This document shows positions 9,241 to 18,200 of a stretch of 64,000 nt of DNA, piece after piece. Source of the stretch: Chryseobacterium vrystaatense (GTDB taxonomy: Bacteria > Bacteroidota > Bacteroidia > Flavobacteriales > Weeksellaceae); assembly GCF_000737765.1 (NCBI RefSeq), contig NZ_JPRI01000010.1, forward strand, positions 328,535 to 392,534. The letters are read 5' to 3'. Under the pieces are notes generated by a model. It was not told where the DNA came from, did no database searches, and saw only the letters and a program-made list of their open reading frames with translations. Both the position numbers and the translations under genes were made by a program. Every line of letters starts with the position of its first letter. The first letter of the stretch is position 1.

Positions 9241-9248
9241 TATTTTTG
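9241..9248 (+). promoter_or_regulatory. -7 box of lpxK, very short leader
   Basis: TATTTTTG on the plus strand ends only 7 nt before the lpxK ATG. Transcription would therefore start at or within a few bases of the start codon, so the mRNA is leaderless or nearly so. Confidence 0.5.
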
Positions 9249-9255
9249 CAAACGT

Positions 9256-10281
9256 ATGAAAAGATGGTACCTTTATCCTTTTTCCCTTGGTTATCATTTG
9301 GTAACGGGTATCCGAAACACAATGTATGATCTGGGGGTTTTTAAGTCGACAAAATTCAAGACTCCGATAATCAATGTCGGTAACCTTTCTGTGGGCGGAA
9401 GCGGAAAATCGCCTATGGTGATGTATCTTGCCCAATACCTGTCCAAACATTACAGGACAGGAGTGCTTTCACGCGGGTACGGCAGAATGAGCAAGGGCTA
9501 CGAAGTCACCAATTATGACAGCAACTATAAGGTTGTGGGTGATGAGGCCATGCAGCTTTTCGAGCGCTTCAAAAACCGTTTTGTGATTGCTGTTTCCGAA
9601 GAAAGAGTACCGGGCGCCAAAAAGGTGATTGATGATATGGATCTTGATGTACTTGTTCTCGATGATGCTTTACAGCACAGAGCGATCAAAGCAGGGTTCA
9701 ATATTCTGATGACCGATTTCAATGATCCTTACTTTAAGGACCACCTACTTCCGGCCGGAGACTTAAGAGAATCCAGAAACGGTTCGAAAAGAGCAGATAT
9801 CATCATGGTCAGCAAATGTCCTGACGAACTTACCGAAGAAACCAAGCGGTATTATATTTCAAGGATCAGACCTTCACACAACCAAAAAGTATTTTTCTCC
9901 TCCATCGGTTATGATGAAAATGTATATGGAAGAGACAAAATGCTTCCGGATAACAACCTGAATTATTATGACATCCTTCTGATTACAGGAATTGCCAATC
10001 CAAAACCCCTTATTGAGCATCTTGCGAAATTCTCACAACGGGTGAAGCATCTAAAATTCAGAGACCATCATAATTTCACAGATGATGATATTAAAAAAAT
10101 CACTGCAGAGTATAAAAAATTAGGCGAATACAAACTGATCCTTACTACAGAAAAGGATTATGTACGTCTGAAAACTTTTGACTATCTTAGAGAAATTGTT
10201 TACTACTGGCCTATCAATGTCATCATTGATAAAAAGGAAGAATTCAACCAAATTATCTTAGATTATGTTAGAAAAAATTAA
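9256..10281 (+). CDS. lpxK: Tetraacyldisaccharide 4'-kinase
   Basis: LpxK phosphorylates the 4' position of the lipid A disaccharide precursor at the inner membrane. The 341-residue protein has a Walker A variant GGSGKSP (residues 47-53) inside the family motif 'INVGNLSVGGSGKSPMV' and the downstream 'LDDALQHRAIKAGFNIL' metal/active-site region. The N-terminal 'YPFSLGYHLVTGIRN' is the usual membrane-associating helix. The 3' end overlaps punA by 17 bp, so the two are translationally linked. The start is fixed by the -7 box just ahead of it. Confidence 0.95.
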   Translation: MKRWYLYPFSLGYHLVTGIRNTMYDLGVFKSTKFKTPIINVGNLSVGGSGKSPMVMYLAQYLSKHYRTGVLSRGYGRMSKGYEVTNYDSNYKVVGDEAMQLFERFKNRFVIAVSEERVPGAKKVIDDMDLDVLVLDDALQHRAIKAGFNILMTDFNDPYFKDHLLPAGDLRESRNGSKRADIIMVSKCPDELTEETKRYYISRIRPSHNQKVFFSSIGYDENVYGRDKMLPDNNLNYYDILLITGIANPKPLIEHLAKFSQRVKHLKFRDHHNFTDDDIKKITAEYKKLGEYKLILTTEKDYVRLKTFDYLREIVYYWPINVIIDKKEEFNQIILDYVRKN

Positions 10282-11080
10282 GCAGACCGCAGATTTCATT
10301 AAAAATATTATCAAAGAAACTCCGGACTTCGCGATCATTTTAGGATCGGGATTGGGTAAGCTGCAGGATGAAGTGGAAGCTATTCATATTTTGGAGTATC
10401 CGGAAATTCCCAACTTTCCGCAAACAACCGTGGCAGGTCATGGCGGAAAATTAATTTACGGAATTTTAGAAGGAAAAAAAGTTCTGATGATGAGCGGCCG
10501 CTTTCATTATTATGAGGGCCATTCTATGGAAACAGTCACTTTTCCGATAAGAGTTTTCCATCTTTTAGGTATCAAGAACCTTATCCTTTCCAATGCCTGC
10601 GGAGGGGTCAATCCAGACTACAGCGTTGCAGACATTGTTATCTTAAAAGATCATATCAATATGATGCCTGAACATCCGCTTCGTGGCAAAAATATAGACT
10701 CGTTCGGTCCCCGATTTGTGGATATGAGCGAACCTTATAACAAGAAAATGATTGCAGTAGCTGAAAAAGCGGCTATCGACAACCATATTAAAATCCATCA
10801 GGGAGTTTACGTAGCTTTACAGGGGCCAACCTTTGAAACACCCGCGGAATACGGTATGATTAAAGCTATCGGCGGCGATATGGTTGGAATGAGTACTGTT
10901 CCTGAAGTCATTGTTGCCAAACATATGGGAATGGATGCTTTCTGTATTTCCGTGATTACCGACCTTGGCGGACCGGATGTTGCTTTTGCGGTCTCTCATG
11001 AAGAAGTTCTGAATGCTGCCAACAAGGCTATGCCGAATGTAATCGCTGTAGTAAAAGGTCTGATCAAAAATTATCAGTAG
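10265..11080 (+). CDS. punA: Purine-nucleoside phosphorylase (class I, trimeric type)
   Basis: A 271-residue enzyme cleaving purine (deoxy)nucleosides with phosphate to the free base and (deoxy)ribose-1-phosphate. Markers are the phosphate loop ILGSGLG (25-31), 'GRFHYYEGHSM', 'SNACGGVNPDYSVADIV' and 'GVYVALQGPTFETPAE'. It is co-transcribed with lpxK through a 17-bp overlap, a pairing I believe is common in flavobacteria. Confidence 0.95.
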   Translation: MLEKIKQTADFIKNIIKETPDFAIILGSGLGKLQDEVEAIHILEYPEIPNFPQTTVAGHGGKLIYGILEGKKVLMMSGRFHYYEGHSMETVTFPIRVFHLLGIKNLILSNACGGVNPDYSVADIVILKDHINMMPEHPLRGKNIDSFGPRFVDMSEPYNKKMIAVAEKAAIDNHIKIHQGVYVALQGPTFETPAEYGMIKAIGGDMVGMSTVPEVIVAKHMGMDAFCISVITDLGGPDVAFAVSHEEVLNAANKAMPNVIAVVKGLIKNYQ

Positions 11081-11156
11081 ATCTTTATAGAAATTTTCGA
11101 TTTCATAAATTTTTCCTAATTCATAAAAATTCAATCATAAATTGCGCCTCATTGAT

Positions 11157-11164
11157 TAGATTTG
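11157..11164 (+). promoter_or_regulatory. -7 box of TlpA-like gene
   Basis: TAGATTTG matches TAnnTTTG and lies 17 nt before the chosen ATG at 11182. It rules out the in-frame TTG at 11152 as a translation start. Confidence 0.5.
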
Positions 11165-11181
11165 TATATGAAATTGAAAGC

Positions 11182-11697
11182 ATGAAAAATTTAGCATTAA
11201 TTTTTATGATCAGTATTTTTGGACTGAGTTCTGCACAGCAACAGCCCAAAGTACTTAAAACCAAATTTTCTAAAGAAGCTTTGGGACAGAAACTGGAGAA
11301 TGAAGAAGGGAAAAACATTACTGTCCAGCAAATTCTGGATCAGCACAAAGGAAAAGTTTTGATCATTGATTTCTGGGCCGGATGGTGTATAGACTGTTTG
11401 AAAGCGCTTCCAAAAGCCGAAGAGCTTGAGAAAAATAATCCCAATGTAGATTTTGTATTCCTTTCACTTGAAAAATCTAAGGAAGGTTTTAACAAAAGTC
11501 TGGACAAATTCAATATGAAGGATAAAGACAACTACTGGTTTTCTTCCGGATGGAAAAATAATTTCAATAATTATATTGACCTCAACTGGATTCCAAGATA
11601 TATGATCATAGATCAGAAGTCTTCTATCGCAAAATATTACGCCATTTCTCCCGAAGATCCGGAAATTCAGGAAACGATAAACCGTCTTTTAAAATAA
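11182..11697 (+). CDS. TlpA-like thioredoxin-fold protein, exported
   Basis: A 171-residue protein with a signal peptide (MKNLALIFMISIFGLSSAQ) and a thioredoxin/TlpA domain whose active site is WCIDC (Cys69-Cys72). It carries the usual insertion with a cis-Pro-like segment (WIPRYMIID). It probably acts as a periplasmic thiol-disulfide oxidoreductase, for example in cytochrome maturation or oxidative stress; which one cannot be told. The stop codon overlaps the start of the GNAT gene (TAATG), so they form an operon. Confidence 0.85.
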   Translation: MKNLALIFMISIFGLSSAQQQPKVLKTKFSKEALGQKLENEEGKNITVQQILDQHKGKVLIIDFWAGWCIDCLKALPKAEELEKNNPNVDFVFLSLEKSKEGFNKSLDKFNMKDKDNYWFSSGWKNNFNNYIDLNWIPRYMIIDQKSSIAKYYAISPEDPEIQETINRLLK

Positions 11698-12152
11698 TGA
11701 TTACAAGAGAAGCTACAGAACAGGATCTTAAAATCCTTTTAGAATTTGAACAGGGAATAGTCTTAGCAGAAAGACCTTTTAACAGCACCCTCATGGATGG
11801 AGAGATTCATTATTATGACCTGCTTCATTTGGTACAATCCGAAGATTCGTTAGTACTTGTCACAGAAGAAAATGATGAGATCATCGCATCCGGTTATGCA
11901 AAGATCAAAAGACCCGATAATAATTATTCTAATTTTGAAGAGTACGCCTATCTGGGTTTTATGTATGTAAAACCTGAACACAGAGGAAAGGGGGTCAACA
12001 AGCTGATTCTGGACGAACTGATCAGCTGGGCAAAGTCAAAAAACATTTCTGAAATAAGACTGGATGTCTATGCCCAAAACGAATCTGCCGTTAAAGCTTA
12101 TGAAAAAGCAGGCTTTGAATCATTACTCGTGACGATGAGAATGAAAACATGA
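11697..12152 (+). CDS. GNAT family N-acetyltransferase
   Basis: A 151-residue single-domain acetyltransferase. The acetyl-CoA pyrophosphate loop is the motif A 'MYVKPEHRGKGVNKLIL' (Q/RxxGxG/A type), followed by 'LDVYAQNESAVKAYEKAGFE' (motif B). The acceptor is unknown. It is translationally coupled to the TlpA-like gene through a 1-nt overlap. Confidence 0.85.
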   Translation: MITREATEQDLKILLEFEQGIVLAERPFNSTLMDGEIHYYDLLHLVQSEDSLVLVTEENDEIIASGYAKIKRPDNNYSNFEEYAYLGFMYVKPEHRGKGVNKLILDELISWAKSKNISEIRLDVYAQNESAVKAYEKAGFESLLVTMRMKT

Positions 12153-12182
12153 TCAAAATTTAATTCAAAATAAATGAATCCA

Positions 12183-12190
12183 TATCTTTG
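12183..12190 (+). promoter_or_regulatory. -7 box of dinB
   Basis: TATCTTTG matches TAnnTTTG and ends 4 nt before the ATG at 12195. This suggests a leaderless dinB message and excludes the upstream in-frame ATG at 12174. Confidence 0.5.
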
Positions 12191-12194
12191 CGGT

Positions 12195-13292
12195 ATGGAT
12201 TCTTCTTTTCCCACCCGTAAAATTATTCATGTTGATATGGATGCATTTTATGCTTCTGTTGAGCAACATGATGATCCTTCACTCAAGGGGAAGCCTATTG
12301 CTGTAGGAGGAGAACACCGTGGTGTCGTTTCAGCGGCCAGTTATGAAGCCAGAAAGTACGGAGTGCGTTCTGCAATGCCGAGCAAAACAGCCAAGGAAAA
12401 GTGTCCGCACATTATTTTTGTTCCACCACGCTTTGCACGGTATAAAGAAATATCAAAACAGATCCGTGAAATTTTTCATGAATACACCGATCTGGTGGAG
12501 CCTTTGTCTCTTGACGAAGCATATCTGGACGTCACGGAAAATAAAAAAGATATAGAATCTGCCAATCAGATTGCCAGAGAAATCCGTCAGAAAATATTCG
12601 AACAGACCGGGCTTACTGCTTCTGCAGGGATTTCGGTTAATAAATTTCTCGCCAAAGTAGCTTCCGATATCAATAAACCCAACGGACAGAAAACCATTCA
12701 TCCCGATAGAATTGAGGGTTTTCTTGAAGAGCTTCCTGTGGAAAAATTTTATGGTGTCGGAAAGGTTACGGCCAACAAAATGTTTAGTCTCGGAATTTAT
12801 AAAGGAAAAGATTTAAAGAAAAAATCCCTTGAAGAACTTGTCAGGCTTTTCGGAAAATCAGGAGGCTATTATTATCATGTTGTACGCGGCATTCATCATT
12901 CTGAAGTAAAGCCGCACCGGATCCAGAAAAGTGTCGCTGTGGAAAGAACTTTTTTTGAAGATCTGTTTGACGATCAGGAAATCAACGAGAAACTGGACCA
13001 TCTGAGTCAGGAGCTTCATCAGCGGCTCCAAAAAAATAATATTCTTGGAAGATCCCTAACTTTAAAAATTAAGTATAAAGATTTTTCTCTTTTTACAAGA
13101 AGCTTTACAAAAGAAGAATATTTTAATTCTCCTGAACAGTATTTTAATACCGGAAAAAAACTTTGGGAACTGAGACCTTTTGACAAACCGGTTCGATTAC
13201 TGGGACTGTCGCTCTCCCACCTCAACACGGAAGAGAAAAAGCAGGTTTCTATTCAACTAAAAATCCCGTTCGAAGAGTTTGAAAATGAATAG
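12195..13292 (+). CDS. dinB: DNA polymerase IV (Y-family translesion polymerase)
   Basis: A 365-residue Y-family polymerase that copies past damaged bases with low fidelity. The catalytic carboxylates are visible: Asp14 in 'IHVDMDAFYASVEQ' and Asp107-Glu108 in 'SLDEAYLDVT'. 'GISVNKFLAKVASDINKPNG' and the helix-hairpin-helix region follow, then the little-finger domain. The C-terminus is short, without an obvious beta-clamp peptide of the E. coli type, although 'QVSIQLKIPFEEF' may serve. No LexA/SOS box was recognised. Confidence 0.95.
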   Translation: MDSSFPTRKIIHVDMDAFYASVEQHDDPSLKGKPIAVGGEHRGVVSAASYEARKYGVRSAMPSKTAKEKCPHIIFVPPRFARYKEISKQIREIFHEYTDLVEPLSLDEAYLDVTENKKDIESANQIAREIRQKIFEQTGLTASAGISVNKFLAKVASDINKPNGQKTIHPDRIEGFLEELPVEKFYGVGKVTANKMFSLGIYKGKDLKKKSLEELVRLFGKSGGYYYHVVRGIHHSEVKPHRIQKSVAVERTFFEDLFDDQEINEKLDHLSQELHQRLQKNNILGRSLTLKIKYKDFSLFTRSFTKEEYFNSPEQYFNTGKKLWELRPFDKPVRLLGLSLSHLNTEEKKQVSIQLKIPFEEFENE

Positions 13293-13339
13293 GTGAAAAT
13301 TTTTCACTATCTTGTAGGAAACCCACCAAATAAAAGCCT

Positions 13340-14812
13340 ATGAACGCGACGATGATTCAATTTTTCCACTGGTATTCTGAAGGAAACGGAAAATTATGGA
13401 AGGAAGCAGAAGAACGGGCTGCCCATCTGGCAACATTAGGAATCACTTCGGTTTGGCTTCCGCCAGCCTATAAAGGTACGAATGGAGGCTACTCGGTAGG
13501 ATATGATGCGTATGATCTGTATGACCTTGGAGAGTTTGATCAGAAAGGCAGCCTTCCCACAAAATACGGAACCCGGAATGACTATTTAAAAGCGATCAAA
13601 GCCTTAAAAGAACGGAATATAAATATTATTGTTGATATTGTTCTGGGACATAAGGCCGGTGGCGATGAGCTGGAAAAATTCAAAGCGGTAAAAGTAGATG
13701 AAAACAACAGGGAAAAAATCATTTCCGATGTCATCGAAATAGAATCCTATACCAAATTCACGTTTCCCGGAAGAGGAAAGAAATATTCTGATTTTGAATG
13801 GAACTTTACGTGTTTCAGTGGCGTAGATTATGCTGAAGGTATGGATTCCCATATTTTTAAAATACAGTCTGAATACGGTAACGACTGGGAAGAGATGATT
13901 GATGATGAGAAAGGAAATTACGATTACCTGATGTACAACGACATTGAGCACCGCAATCCTTTTGTACGTGAAGAACTCAACAGCTGGGCCGAGTGGTATT
14001 TTGACCTGACTGATTTTGACGGAGTAAGACTCGATGCTCTAAAACATATTTCATTTGATTTTTATAAGGAATGGCTGACGATGCTCCGCTCCAATTCAGG
14101 AAAGAATATTTTTGCTGTTGGAGAGTACTGGGCACCCGGACAGCTTAATCTGCTTCAAAAATACATTGAGGTGACTGAAGGCTGTATGAGCCTTTTTGAC
14201 AGTTCGCTTCAGAATAATTTTCATACTGCATCCAATGAGGGTGGATCGTATGATCTGCGGAGGATTTTCGATGAAACGCTTACCCAGGCAGATCCTATGC
14301 ATGCAGTAAGCCTTGTAGATAATCATGACACACAGCCTCTTCAGGACCTTGAAGCTCCGGTGGAAGCATGGTTTAAGCCATTAGCTTATGCGTTGATTCT
14401 CCTTCGTGAAAATGGATATCCGTGTGTATTTTATCCAGACCTGTATGGTGCTCATTATACTGACAAAGGTGGAGATGGAAATGACCAGGAAATTTTCTTA
14501 CAGAAAGTAGACGGCATCGAAGAACTTCTTAAAGCCCGGAAAGATCATGCATATGGAGCGCAGAGGGATTATTTTGAAGATGCCAATTGTCTTGGCTGGG
14601 TCCGTGAAGGAGATGATGAATATTCCGGGTGTGCTGTGGTTCTCAGTAATAAAGAAGCTTACAGCAAGCCTATGGAAATGGGGAAACGCTATTCCGGCAA
14701 AAAATTCCATGATATGCTGAATAGAAGTAAGGATGAAGTAGTGATTGATGAGAACGGCTGGGGAAATTTTCCGGTTCCTGCCGGTAACGTCAGTGTATGG
14801 ATTTCTGAGTAG
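13340..14812 (+). CDS. Alpha-amylase, GH13 (cytoplasmic, subfamily 5-like)
   Basis: A 490-residue glycoside hydrolase 13 with no signal peptide, so intracellular. The (beta/alpha)8 barrel carries the catalytic triad Asp232 (FDGVRLDALKH), Glu262 (AVGEYW) and Asp330 (LVDNHDT). It starts 'MNATMIQFFHWYSEGNGKLW', typical of bacterial AmyS/AmyA cytoplasmic amylases, and keeps the B-domain region (residues ~100-200). It hydrolyses internal alpha-1,4 links of maltodextrin or glycogen. It is monocistronic, with a terminator behind it. Confidence 0.93.
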   Translation: MNATMIQFFHWYSEGNGKLWKEAEERAAHLATLGITSVWLPPAYKGTNGGYSVGYDAYDLYDLGEFDQKGSLPTKYGTRNDYLKAIKALKERNINIIVDIVLGHKAGGDELEKFKAVKVDENNREKIISDVIEIESYTKFTFPGRGKKYSDFEWNFTCFSGVDYAEGMDSHIFKIQSEYGNDWEEMIDDEKGNYDYLMYNDIEHRNPFVREELNSWAEWYFDLTDFDGVRLDALKHISFDFYKEWLTMLRSNSGKNIFAVGEYWAPGQLNLLQKYIEVTEGCMSLFDSSLQNNFHTASNEGGSYDLRRIFDETLTQADPMHAVSLVDNHDTQPLQDLEAPVEAWFKPLAYALILLRENGYPCVFYPDLYGAHYTDKGGDGNDQEIFLQKVDGIEELLKARKDHAYGAQRDYFEDANCLGWVREGDDEYSGCAVVLSNKEAYSKPMEMGKRYSGKKFHDMLNRSKDEVVIDENGWGNFPVPAGNVSVWISE

Positions 14813-14829
14813 TTGTAAGGATCAATAAA

Positions 14830-14876
14830 AAGCATACATGGCTAAAGATGTATATTGATGGCCCTGTATGCTTTAG
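14830..14876. terminator. Terminator between amylase gene and the bacteriocin-like gene
   Basis: The inverted repeat AAGCATACA / TGTATGCTT (9 bp) has an inner GGC/GCC stem across one mismatch. A-rich sequence lies to the left. It is well placed for both convergent genes. Confidence 0.6.
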
Positions 14877-14904
14877 TATTTTGCTGATGCTGTAGCTGGT
14901 CTGT

Positions 14905-15072
14905 TTAGCAGAATATATATCGGCAGTTCTGTATATTAATAGCCCATTCACAGCAATATCCTTCTTCGTTGGAGGTACAGCATACTCTGTCACGGATCGG
15001 TCCTGCTCCTTTTAAATTTTTGAGTTGCTCACGATTCAGTTTCTGAACATTTAAAAAAAGTTTCGTTTTCAT
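14905..15072 (-). CDS. Bacteriocin-like peptide precursor, 55 aa, six cysteines
   Basis: This short ORF begins MKTKLFLNVQKLNREQLKNL and then KGAG. The motif (K)LNREQLKxLxG(G/A)G is the leader of the Bacteroidota 'bacteriocin-like' small-peptide family, and cleavage after the Gly-Ala-Gly (double-glycine-like) is expected. The remaining ~31 residues contain six cysteines (Cys31, 32, 40, 41, 50, 55), including two CC pairs, and end in Cys. A six-Cys mature peptide suggests three disulfides or modified cysteines. No maturation enzyme or C39-peptidase exporter is next to it. It is convergent with the amylase gene. The family assignment rests on motif recognition, not a search. Confidence 0.7.
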   Translation of the reverse strand: MKTKLFLNVQKLNREQLKNLKGAGPIRDRVCCTSNEEGYCCEWAINIQNCRYIFC

Positions 15073-15175
15073 AGTTAATGTATTTTAAGATTTGATTACC
15101 CAAATATAATAAAATATCAACCAAAATAGTAAAGACTAATCACAAATAAAGGATTTAACTTATTCATTCCTCAAA

Positions 15176-16516
15176 TCAAGTATATTTTCTTATCTCAAGA
15201 ATTTCTGGTCTTTCAGAAACATTGGAAACCTCTCCTGTTCTGGCAAATTCTGCCCATATTGCTCTCAGTTTTTTACCATTTTTGTGAATAAATTCCCAGG
15301 GAATATCTTTAAGCAGTCCCGCAGACTCCCAAGCTTCTTCATTTCCGAAAATAAGTGGGAGATCCATACAGTGTGCCGCTCCTATATGATTGTATTCCGG
15401 CTTTGAATGAATCCTGAAAAGATAAACATTCCCACCAGCCTCTGCGATGTTTCGTGCAAAATCCTCTGCAGGTTTTCCATAGATGAATTCGGTCGTTTTT
15501 CGTACGGCTTTATCCAAAATTTTCAAACCAAATCCTTTTCCGAAATATTTATTTAAAGCATCAGACGTTTTAAGGTAAAATGCAGTTTCATTATCATTCA
15601 GACCAATAAGGATATCGTATTTTCCGGCTGCTAATTTCCACTTCCCAACGGTTTCATTTTCCTCGCATAAGGGAGGAAATCCATATTGGGTTCCGAAAGG
15701 CATCGCTGCTTTCAGTCCATATTTGATGACAGCAGGTACGTGTTTTCTATATTCATCTGCTATTCTTAAAACATCTGTTTCATCTTTAAAAAATTCTGTT
15801 TTCTTCAGAAATTCTGCAGACATTTTATTCCGGCTATGGCGAAGACCCAAAGGAGCACTTTGGATGATCACTCTCTGAAACAAATCTTCTACCCCTTCCG
15901 AAATCATCAGATGGGCAATTGCATCACCTCCCGAGGACTGTCCTAAAAGAGTAATATTTGTTGGGTCACCGCCAAAATCAGTGATATAGTTCCTGATCCA
16001 ATGTAAGGCTTCTATTAAATCAAACAGTCCCAAATTAGGTGGTCTTTTTTGATCTCCTCCCAAAAAACCGAAAATTCCCAGCCTGTAGGAAACCGTAACA
16101 ACAATAATTTGCTGTTCTTTTACCCACTCACTGGGGTCAGAAGTTGGCAGATCTCCGCAGCCGATCTCGTGTGAACCTCCATGAATCCACACGACAACGG
16201 GAAGCTTTTCATTTTCTGTAAATTTGTCCGGGCGGATAACGGAAAGAAACTGTGTAGATTCATCGGGATGAAAATTTTCAATATGGGTAGGGCCGATCAT
16301 TTTTTCCACCAGAGGGCTTATCGTCTGCGGGCATACCGGTGTTTTATCAGGAAATATAATTTCTGAATCTGAGGGCTGCTCTGGAACAGCTCTTTTGAAT
16401 CTTTCTGAACGGGCATAACGGATGCTTTTGGCTTTGATGACGCCATCCTCCTTTAAGGCTATAATTTTCCCGAAAGAAGTCTGAAAAATGTGAGTTTTGG
16501 TGTGCTGAACTGTCAT
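15176..16516 (-). CDS. Carboxylesterase/lipase family alpha/beta-hydrolase
   Basis: A 446-residue type B carboxylesterase. The oxyanion-hole motif VVVWIHGGSHEIG, the nucleophile elbow GQSSGG (Ser194) and the conserved 'LGLFDLIEALHWIRNYITDFGGDPTNITL' are all visible. A C-terminal His region ('HIGAAHCMDLPLIFGN') fits the catalytic His. There is no signal peptide, so it is probably cytoplasmic. The natural ester substrate is unknown. Confidence 0.88.
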   Translation of the reverse strand: MTVQHTKTHIFQTSFGKIIALKEDGVIKAKSIRYARSERFKRAVPEQPSDSEIIFPDKTPVCPQTISPLVEKMIGPTHIENFHPDESTQFLSVIRPDKFTENEKLPVVVWIHGGSHEIGCGDLPTSDPSEWVKEQQIIVVTVSYRLGIFGFLGGDQKRPPNLGLFDLIEALHWIRNYITDFGGDPTNITLLGQSSGGDAIAHLMISEGVEDLFQRVIIQSAPLGLRHSRNKMSAEFLKKTEFFKDETDVLRIADEYRKHVPAVIKYGLKAAMPFGTQYGFPPLCEENETVGKWKLAAGKYDILIGLNDNETAFYLKTSDALNKYFGKGFGLKILDKAVRKTTEFIYGKPAEDFARNIAEAGGNVYLFRIHSKPEYNHIGAAHCMDLPLIFGNEEAWESAGLLKDIPWEFIHKNGKKLRAIWAEFARTGEVSNVSERPEILEIRKYT

Positions 16517-16729
16517 TTTAAAAACCGTGAAAAATTTTATCTATTAAAATTAATTTAGTTTTTTGAAATGAGAAAATTTATTGGGTATAAATTACTTTGT
16601 TGAATTTAAGTGTCAGCAACCTCAGCCATACGATATCAGCAAGACTATTGAAGCACCAATCTTCACCAATATTTATAGGTGAAATTGCAATGTTTATGAA
16701 ACAATGCCACTATGTGAACGGTAGAAGAG

Positions 16730-17632
16730 TTAGTTTAAGGTTTTATATTCGCTTGGAGAAACTCCGACTTTAGCTTTGAATAATCTTGTAAAATGCTGTG
16801 GATACTTAAAACCTAAATCATAGGAAATTTCACTGATGGATTTTGACGGATTCAAGATCTGTTCTTTAGCAGCATCAATCAGTTTATTATGAATAAATTC
16901 CTGGGCTGAAATTCCTAATTCCTTCTTGATTAAATCTCCGAAATAATTGGCAGACAGATTAAGTTTTTCTGCAAAGTAATTGACCATCGGAAAACCTATA
17001 TTTTTAGGATTATCAGATTTAAAATAATCATCCACCAGATTTTCAAATTTTCCAATGACACCCTGATTGATATGATCTCTGGTAATAAACTGGCGGTCGT
17101 AAAAACGCATGCAGTAATTTAAAAACAATTCAATATTATTAACGATCAGTGATTTACTGTGCTTATCAATGGACTGTTCGAGTTCAAGTTTGATGTTTTT
17201 AAAACATTCCAGAACAATTTCTCTTTCTTTTTCTGACAGATGAAGTGCTTCGTGGACATCATAAGAAAAGAAACTGTAGTCTTTGATATTTTTACCAAGA
17301 TTGGTTCCTTTGATAAGATCGGGATGAAACAGCAAAGCATATCCTCCCGGCTGTATCGACTTCCCTTCATTGGTAACACCGCTTACCTGCCCGGGAGCGA
17401 TAAATACAAGGGTTCCTTCCTGATAGTCGTAGCTGTGCTTTCCGTAGTGCATATCTCCACAGATGACATCCTTTAGAAAAACGGTATAAAAAGTATATGT
17501 CCGTTTGTACTGGCATATGGGATCAGATTTTGCAAAATCCACCACGCTTACCAGCGGATGAAGGGTTTCATGATTCACCATTTTATTGTAATCTGAAACG
17601 CTTTTCACTTTCTCAACTTCCTGATCTTCCAT
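16730..17632 (-). CDS. AraC family transcriptional regulator
   Basis: A 300-residue regulator. The N-terminal cupin-like sensor (GTLVFIAPGQVSGV, GGYALLFHPDLI) is followed by two C-terminal helix-turn-helix units (about residues 210-300; 'SISEISYDLGFKYPQHFTRLFKAKVGVSPSEYK' region). It is divergent from the cupin-alcohol dehydrogenase pair, which is its likely target. A -7 box for this gene lies at 17655-17662. Confidence 0.88.
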   Translation of the reverse strand: MEDQEVEKVKSVSDYNKMVNHETLHPLVSVVDFAKSDPICQYKRTYTFYTVFLKDVICGDMHYGKHSYDYQEGTLVFIAPGQVSGVTNEGKSIQPGGYALLFHPDLIKGTNLGKNIKDYSFFSYDVHEALHLSEKEREIVLECFKNIKLELEQSIDKHSKSLIVNNIELFLNYCMRFYDRQFITRDHINQGVIGKFENLVDDYFKSDNPKNIGFPMVNYFAEKLNLSANYFGDLIKKELGISAQEFIHNKLIDAAKEQILNPSKSISEISYDLGFKYPQHFTRLFKAKVGVSPSEYKTLN

Positions 17633-17654
17633 TGACTGTATTTTTAAACTTATT

Positions 17655-17662
17655 CAAAATTA
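17655..17662 (-). promoter_or_regulatory. -7 box of AraC regulator gene
   Basis: TAATTTTG on the minus strand, 23 bp upstream of the ATG, in the 131-bp divergent intergenic region. Confidence 0.45.
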
Positions 17663-17763
17663 CCACTTTCCCACGTACCTTTTACAGGGTCTGTAAAATT
17701 GGTAAGTATTTCGGTAATCTGTATAAGTTGTGTTTATCTAAAAGTATCGACTTTTGTACTGTT

Positions 17764-18168
17764 ATGAAAACATTTAATACAAACATTTTCCCTAAAGGAG
17801 AAAAAGCCCCTGAGGCTTATTTTTCGGGAGGAACAGCCTGGGTACAGATCTTAAAACCTAATGAAGATGACCTGAACTGCCAGATCGGAAACGTTATTTT
17901 CGAACCCGGATGCAGAAATAACTGGCATTCTCACGGTGGCGGACAGATTTTAATTGTAACTTCAGGAACAGGATTTTATCAGGAAAAAGGAAAGCCGGCA
18001 CAGGTTTTACAGGCAGGAGATGTTGTGAATATTCTTCCTGATGTTATCCATTGGCATGGTGCAGGCCCTGACAGTGAATTCACACATATTGCCATTAATC
18101 CCAATACTCAAAATGGCATTGTGGAATGGATGGAACCTGTAACCGATGAAGAATACAAGAATTTATAA
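17764..18168 (+). CDS. Cupin domain protein
   Basis: A 134-residue single-domain cupin. Motif 1 is 'NNWHSHGGGQILIVTSGTGFYQEKG' in part, and motif 2 is 'GDVVNILPDVIHWHGAGPD'; the His residues in each (HSH, HWH) and a Glu would bind a metal. Related proteins (often annotated as carboxymuconolactone-decarboxylase-associated cupins) are frequently paired with an AraC regulator and an oxidoreductase, as here. I chose the ATG at 17764: the open frame extends upstream but crosses the AraC promoter. The ADH gene follows 32 bp downstream. Confidence 0.85.
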   Translation: MKTFNTNIFPKGEKAPEAYFSGGTAWVQILKPNEDDLNCQIGNVIFEPGCRNNWHSHGGGQILIVTSGTGFYQEKGKPAQVLQAGDVVNILPDVIHWHGAGPDSEFTHIAINPNTQNGIVEWMEPVTDEEYKNL

Positions 18169-18200
18169 CTGGAACTTACTAACTTAAATCAAATAAACCA

